A stretch of 9,505 nt of DNA, from contig DMLH01000077.1 in the NCBI GenBank assembly GCA_003453435.1, forward strand, positions 1-9,505, given 5' to 3'. This document shows, in pieces, positions 6,864 through 9,505 of this stretch. Source of the stretch: Clostridiales bacterium (lineage in GTDB: Bacteria > Bacillota > Clostridia > Christensenellales > UBA1242). The stretch's first letter is position 1; every line of letters starts with the position of its first letter. The notes under the pieces were generated by a model. That model saw nothing but the letters and a program-made list of their open reading frames with translations. It was not told the origin of the DNA and made no database searches. Both the position numbers and the translations under genes were made by a program.

Positions 6864-7127
6864 CTATTTTACTTTTTTATATACTTGTTTTAATCTTTTA
6901 AAAGGAATTGATATAAAATCATTCCTAACTTCATTTTTAATTTTTAAAACCTTGGCCTTGTGTAATTCGTCAATAACACCATAAGGCACAAGCACAGTGT
7001 CGCCAACTTTCAATTTTGATATTCCAGATATATACCAACATAGGTCTTGATTATGCTCTAGTTCCACAAAAACTAAATCTTTTATTTCATAATCCTCTAA
7101 TTCGCCGCCCGCAAGTGAATGTATCAT
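6864..7127 (-). CDS. Small uncharacterised protein, probable compact beta-barrel
   Basis: The 87-residue product has no family name I can assign with confidence. Its centre reads KLKVGDTVLVPYGVIDELHKAKVLKI (shown in parts: VGDTVLVPYG at 41-50, KAKVLKI at 57-63) and is followed by FKRLKQVYKKV. This pattern of a turn, a VGD-V-VP-G strand pair and a second strand recalls SH3-like or PriA-N-terminal-like small barrels, where VGD-x-V-x-VP-G marks a beta turn. The N-terminal half is acidic (GELEDYEIKD, VELEHNQD) and the C-terminus basic. No signal peptide or membrane helix is present, so it is probably cytoplasmic. GAGG (7134-7137) lies 6 bases before ATG 7125-7127. A TATAAT at 7176-7181 could be a -10 but lacks a -35, so the gene may be transcribed from the flavoprotein promoter 76 bp upstream. 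The gene is real; its function is unknown. Confidence 0.75.
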   Translation of the reverse strand: MIHSLAGGELEDYEIKDLVFVELEHNQDLCWYISGISKLKVGDTVLVPYGVIDELHKAKVLKIKNEVRNDFISIPFKRLKQVYKKVK

Positions 7128-7203
7128 TTTTAACCTCGATTAATAATTTTTGATAAATAAAAATAATATTTTGCAATTATATAATTACAGAATTTTTACA
7201 AAT

Positions 7204-8382
7204 TTACTGTTTAAAACTTGAAATAATTCCACTGGCAACAATGTAAGCACTTGTCCAAGCCCACTGCAAATTGTACCCGCCACATATTCCGTCAATATCG
7301 CAAATTTCACCACAAAAATAAATTCCATTCTTGGTTCTGCTTTCCAAACAATCTGTTAAATCATTTAACTCCACTCCGCCACTTAAAACTTGATTGTTTT
7401 CATAATGCTCCACAATATCAAAATTAAAATTTGTTATAATATCAACAATTTTTTGAATTTGAATTTTGCTTAACGTATTGCAAGGTGAATCAATATTAAG
7501 GTTTGCGCGGTTTAAAATTTCTTTTGCAAGTTCCTTTGTAAACATACTTTCAAGTAAAGATTGCACATTTTTGAATATGTCCAATTTTTCATTTATAAAA
7601 TTGAAAATTTGCAAATTTGTGTAATTTTTAAGTAAATTTATTGAAATTTTGCCCTCAAAACACTTGTTTCTTGCAAAAATTGATGAAATGTTGAAAATTA
7701 CAATTCCCGACAAACCATGCTCTTTAAACAAAACTTCTCCGCTTTCTATAATCTTTTCCCCGTTTAAATTTGCTATTACTTCAACATTAGACACCCTTAT
7801 CCCATCTAATTTTTTTGTGTTTTGTTTTGTTTTTAATGCTACAAGTGATGGAACAATCTTATTATATTTTATATTATATTTTTTAAAAATGCTTAGTGCA
7901 AAATCATTTAATCCACATGCAAAAATAACATTTTTGCATTGCAGTTTTTCTTTATCTGTTATAACCAAAAAACAGTCATCTTTTTGTTCCACATTACAAG
8001 CAATATTCTCGCCAAAAAAAGTTATGCCCAATTTTTCGAACTGATTTATAAAACAATGCTGAACAGTTTTAGCGCTGTTTGAAATTGGATAGCACCTGCC
8101 CTCTGCATCAGCATATATATCAATGCCAATGCTTTTAAAAAAATCTATAGCATTTTTTTCATTAAAAACGTTTAAGTATCTGGCTATATTTTGGTTATAA
8201 AAACTGCTATTCATATTTTTGTTTGTAATATTACATTTGCCGTTGCCGGTTACAAGCAATTTTTTTGCTGGTTTTTCAAACTTATCAACCACACAAACAT
8301 TTAAACCTTTTTGTGCAAGCAAAACAGCGGCCATACTGCCACTTGCCCCACCACCTATAATACAAACGTCAAAACTTCTCAT
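7204..8382 (-). CDS. HI0933/BaiN-family FAD-dependent oxidoreductase
   Basis: The 392-residue product matches the HI0933-like flavoprotein family (E. coli YhiN; BaiN of Clostridium scindens) along its length. Visible motifs are the Rossmann FAD-binding GGGASG (10-15), TGNGKCNITN (45-54), AEGRCYPISNSAK (93-105), LFKEHGLSGI (218-227), SGGVEL (334-339) and GEICDIDGICGGYNLQWAW (358-376). The length of about 400 residues is normal and all landmark motifs are present. Members bind FAD and probably use NAD(P)H; physiological substrates are mostly unknown. BaiN has been linked to bile-acid metabolism, but no other bai-type gene is here, so that role should not be transferred. I chose ATG 8380-8382 because it places the GGG motif at residue 10, as in relatives, and because a -10 box ends only 6 bases before it. 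A TTG six codons upstream is less likely. No ribosome binding site precedes either start. Confidence 0.93.
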   Translation of the reverse strand: MRSFDVCIIGGGASGSMAAVLLAQKGLNVCVVDKFEKPAKKLLVTGNGKCNITNKNMNSSFYNQNIARYLNVFNEKNAIDFFKSIGIDIYADAEGRCYPISNSAKTVQHCFINQFEKLGITFFGENIACNVEQKDDCFLVITDKEKLQCKNVIFACGLNDFALSIFKKYNIKYNKIVPSLVALKTKQNTKKLDGIRVSNVEVIANLNGEKIIESGEVLFKEHGLSGIVIFNISSIFARNKCFEGKISINLLKNYTNLQIFNFINEKLDIFKNVQSLLESMFTKELAKEILNRANLNIDSPCNTLSKIQIQKIVDIITNFNFDIVEHYENNQVLSGGVELNDLTDCLESRTKNGIYFCGEICDIDGICGGYNLQWAWTSAYIVASGIISSFKQ

Positions 8383-8388
8383 ATATAC

Positions 8389-8416
8389 ATTATATATCAA
8401 AATTAAAAAAAATCAA
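8389..8416 (-). promoter_or_regulatory. Predicted promoter giving a leaderless flavoprotein mRNA
   Basis: The minus strand has TTGATT (8411-8416; 4 of 6 to consensus), 16 bases, then a perfect TATAAT (8389-8394), then GTATAT and ATG. Transcription usually begins about 7 bases past the -10, which here is the A of the ATG. This also explains why no Shine-Dalgarno sequence is present. Confidence 0.6.
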
Positions 8417-8434
8417 AATAAATAAAATTTGATA

Positions 8435-8463
8435 TTGACAAACCTATTTAGCAATGTTATACT
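8435..8463 (+). promoter_or_regulatory. Near-consensus extended -10 sigma-A promoter of the 153-residue protein gene
   Basis: TTGACA (8435-8440) is followed by 17 bases and TATACT (8458-8463), with TGT just upstream of the -10 forming an extended TGn element. Transcription would start near 8470. The -35 lies only 18 bases from that of the divergent flavoprotein promoter. It is one of the strongest promoters in the window. Confidence 0.85.
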
Positions 8464-8473
8464 ACTTCTGTTT

Positions 8474-8478
8474 GGAGG
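8474..8478 (+). promoter_or_regulatory. Ribosome binding site fixing the start of the 153-residue protein
   Basis: GGAGG is followed by 8 bases and ATGATG at 8487-8492. An in-frame ATG at 8454 lies inside the promoter, upstream of the expected transcript start, so it cannot be the start. Either of the tandem ATG codons could be used; the first has ideal spacing. Confidence 0.85.
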
Positions 8479-8486
8479 AAAAAGTA

Positions 8487-8948
8487 ATGATGAATTATAC
8501 AATTGAAGATATATGTATAATAACTAATAAATTAACTTATGATAGATTTGAACGTGAACAAAATGAATCAAATTATGCATTGGCAGAATTAATTACATAT
8601 TTTAGTGGTAAATATTCTTTATGCGATACATCTCATAAAAAACTGGGACTAAATAAAGAATTTGCGAAAAAATTACCTGTACTATTAGATATTTTTAACA
8701 AATATTGTGAAATACACAGCGAATATGTAGATACCTCTTATCATGGTTCCCCTTGCTATGAAGCTACGGGCAAATATTTAATTACTGGAAAAATTCCTAA
8801 AGTGCTTGGAAAAATAATTATAAAAGAATACGAAAAAAATCAAGAAGAAGATGCTAAATATGTTGAGTCACTTAAAGAAAAAGCAAAAGATAGAATAGAC
8901 TTGCAAGATGAAACAACCAGAGATTTATACGATAAACTTATGAATTAA
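8487..8948 (+). CDS. Uncharacterised 153-residue cytoplasmic protein
   Basis: I do not recognise this protein. The 153-residue product begins MMNYTIEDICIITNKLTYDR and looks mostly alpha-helical and soluble, with no signal peptide or membrane helix. The middle contains a more distinctive segment, TSYHGSPCYEATGKYLITGK (83-102), rich in Tyr, Gly and His and perhaps a functional loop. The C-terminal third (about 112-153) is highly charged (KEYEKNQEEDAKYVESLKEK) and likely a long helix or coiled coil. Four Cys are present (10, 46, 74, 90) without a paired CxxC metal motif. It sits between the flavoprotein and pheT, is transcribed opposite to both, and has a strong promoter, GGAGG ribosome binding site and terminator. 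This argues for a real, well-expressed single gene rather than a random open frame. Its isolation and lack of family resemblance could reflect recent gain or a lineage-specific gene. Confidence 0.82.
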   Translation: MMNYTIEDICIITNKLTYDRFEREQNESNYALAELITYFSGKYSLCDTSHKKLGLNKEFAKKLPVLLDIFNKYCEIHSEYVDTSYHGSPCYEATGKYLITGKIPKVLGKIIIKEYEKNQEEDAKYVESLKEKAKDRIDLQDETTRDLYDKLMN

Positions 8949-8957
8949 TGTATTTGT

Positions 8958-8984
8958 AAAAAAACACCTTTCGGGTGTTTTTTT
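8958..8984. terminator. Bidirectional terminator between the 153-residue protein gene and pheT
   Basis: ACACC pairs with GGTGT across TTTCG, flanked by seven A residues on the left and seven T residues on the right. The A and T runs extend the stem and supply a T-tract on both strands. It lies between the convergent stop codons at 8948 and 8990 and suits both genes. Confidence 0.9.
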
Positions 8985-8989
8985 ATTTA

Positions 8990-9505
8990 TTACATCATTT
9001 TTAATTCATAACCAAAATTTTTTGCATTTTGAATAAATGAACTATGGAAATTTTCAATCTCTTCACCACTAAGGGTATGGTCATCACTCCAAAGTTTTAC
9101 GGCATATGTCATACTCTTTTTGCCAAGCATTTCTGCGCTTTCGTAAATATCTTTAAGTGATATTTCATAATTTAAGTTTGTTACAATATTCTGCAAATTT
9201 TCCACACTATCAGCATAAACCACGCCTTTATCCATAACAAAATTAAAGTCTAACACCGTGAATTGATATTTACTTGGCATTTTAACTTGTAGTTTTAGAG
9301 GTATCAACTTTGCAAAGTCTGTAAAGTCAATTTCTAGCACTGCAATAGCAGACTTTTTGTTTATTGCATTTTTTGTAAGAGGATGTAAAAGTGAAATATA
9401 ACCAATAACTTTATCATCAATTAAAACTTGTGCATTATTTATTGGGTGAACATAGTTTTTTTGCACTTGTTTTAACTTAAATGATACTTTTTGGTTTAGA
9501 AATTC
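8990..9505 (-). CDS. pheT: Phenylalanyl-tRNA synthetase beta subunit, C-terminal part (5' end outside window)
   Basis: The visible 171 residues are the C-terminus of PheT, the beta chain of the alpha2-beta2 enzyme that charges tRNA-Phe. The frame stays open to the window edge. The first part shows the end of the catalytic-like core: YVHPINNAQVLID, then VIGYISLLHP and VLEIDF. The last roughly 95 residues are the FDX-ACB (ferredoxin-like anticodon-binding) domain, with SKYQFTVLDFNFVMD, LKDIYE, KKSMTYAVKLWS and HTLSGEEIENF, ending FGYELKMM. Two positions that are usually Arg in this domain, in the RD-x-x-F strand and before TLT-x-EE, appear here as Leu and His, and the closing ELR-like motif is ELK. 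These changes suggest a divergent but complete domain. A full PheT is about 800 residues, so most of the gene lies to the right; pheS normally precedes it. The GTG at 9464-9466 is internal, not a start. Confidence 0.93.
   Translation of the reverse strand, partial: EFLNQKVSFKLKQVQKNYVHPINNAQVLIDDKVIGYISLLHPLTKNAINKKSAIAVLEIDFTDFAKLIPLKLQVKMPSKYQFTVLDFNFVMDKGVVYADSVENLQNIVTNLNYEISLKDIYESAEMLGKKSMTYAVKLWSDDHTLSGEEIENFHSSFIQNAKNFGYELKMM

Noticed and set aside
7175..7190. Hairpin TGTAATT/AATTGCA after the flavoprotein gene as a terminator
   Set aside because: The stem is nearly all A-T and is followed by AAATATT rather than a T-run, so it is not a convincing terminator.
7204..8382. Bile-acid metabolism locus based on the BaiN-like protein
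   Set aside because: The family is widespread and mostly uncharacterised; no other bile-acid-inducible gene is present in the window.
8383..8400. TTG start six codons upstream for the flavoprotein
   Set aside because: It has no ribosome binding site, would place the TATAAT inside the coding region, and adds residues not needed before the Rossmann motif.
8454..8486. Upstream ATG at 8454 for the 153-residue protein
   Set aside because: It lies between the -35 and -10 elements, upstream of the expected transcript start.
9464..9466. GTG as the start of an independent 158-residue protein
   Set aside because: The frame continues upstream to the window edge with PheT-like sequence, and the visible domains are only the C-terminus of PheT.

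Overview
The window looks like chromosomal DNA from a low-GC bacterium with standard genetic code 11, most likely an uncultured, host-associated member of the Bacillota (Clostridia-like). This placement is inferred from the following: strongly A+T-rich codons and spacers, AGGAGG-type ribosome binding sites, TTGACA/TATAAT promoters, hairpin-plus-T-run terminators, a tRNA-Asn with encoded CCA, and a collagen-like Gly-X-Y protein with a Cys/Arg-rich head. Trp is encoded by TGG, and all eight protein genes end in TAA or TAG. I see no phage, transposon, CRISPR or integrase signature.

Layout from left to right. (1) A terminator and a minus-strand gene for a 625-residue PHP-family metal-dependent phosphoesterase-like protein, starting at TTG. 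(2) A minus-strand gene for a 964-residue membrane-anchored surface protein with an Ig-like segment and two tandem GLUG-type repeat modules, with a consensus sigma-A promoter and a strong terminator. (3) A solitary minus-strand tRNA-Asn(GUU) with its own promoter and terminator. (4) A plus-strand gene for a six-helix membrane protein with a coiled-coil tail. It converges on (5) a minus-strand gene for a short collagen-like protein, and the two share a bidirectional terminator. (6) A minus-strand 87-residue protein of unknown function. (7) A minus-strand HI0933/BaiN-family flavoprotein, apparently expressed from a leaderless mRNA. It diverges from (8) a plus-strand gene for an uncharacterised 153-residue protein driven by a near-consensus extended -10 promoter. 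(9) A bidirectional terminator, then the 3' end of pheT (phenylalanyl-tRNA synthetase beta chain), which runs off the right edge.

Nearly every gene has its own promoter and terminator, so this is a row of single-gene units rather than one operon. The flavoprotein and the 87-residue gene (76 bp apart, no clear terminator between them) are the only plausible co-transcribed pair. Three products act at or outside the membrane: the GLUG protein, the six-helix protein and the collagen-like protein. A sporulation-type (sigma-E/sigma-K-like) promoter match lies just upstream of the collagen-like gene and would suit a spore-surface role, but this is inference.

I found no convincing new multi-gene system. 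The best leads are single loci: the PHP protein with a roughly 270-residue insertion inside its metal site, the duplicated GLUG protein with a column of cysteines, the leaderless flavoprotein promoter, the collagen-like gene with its sporulation-like promoter, and the orphan 153-residue gene.
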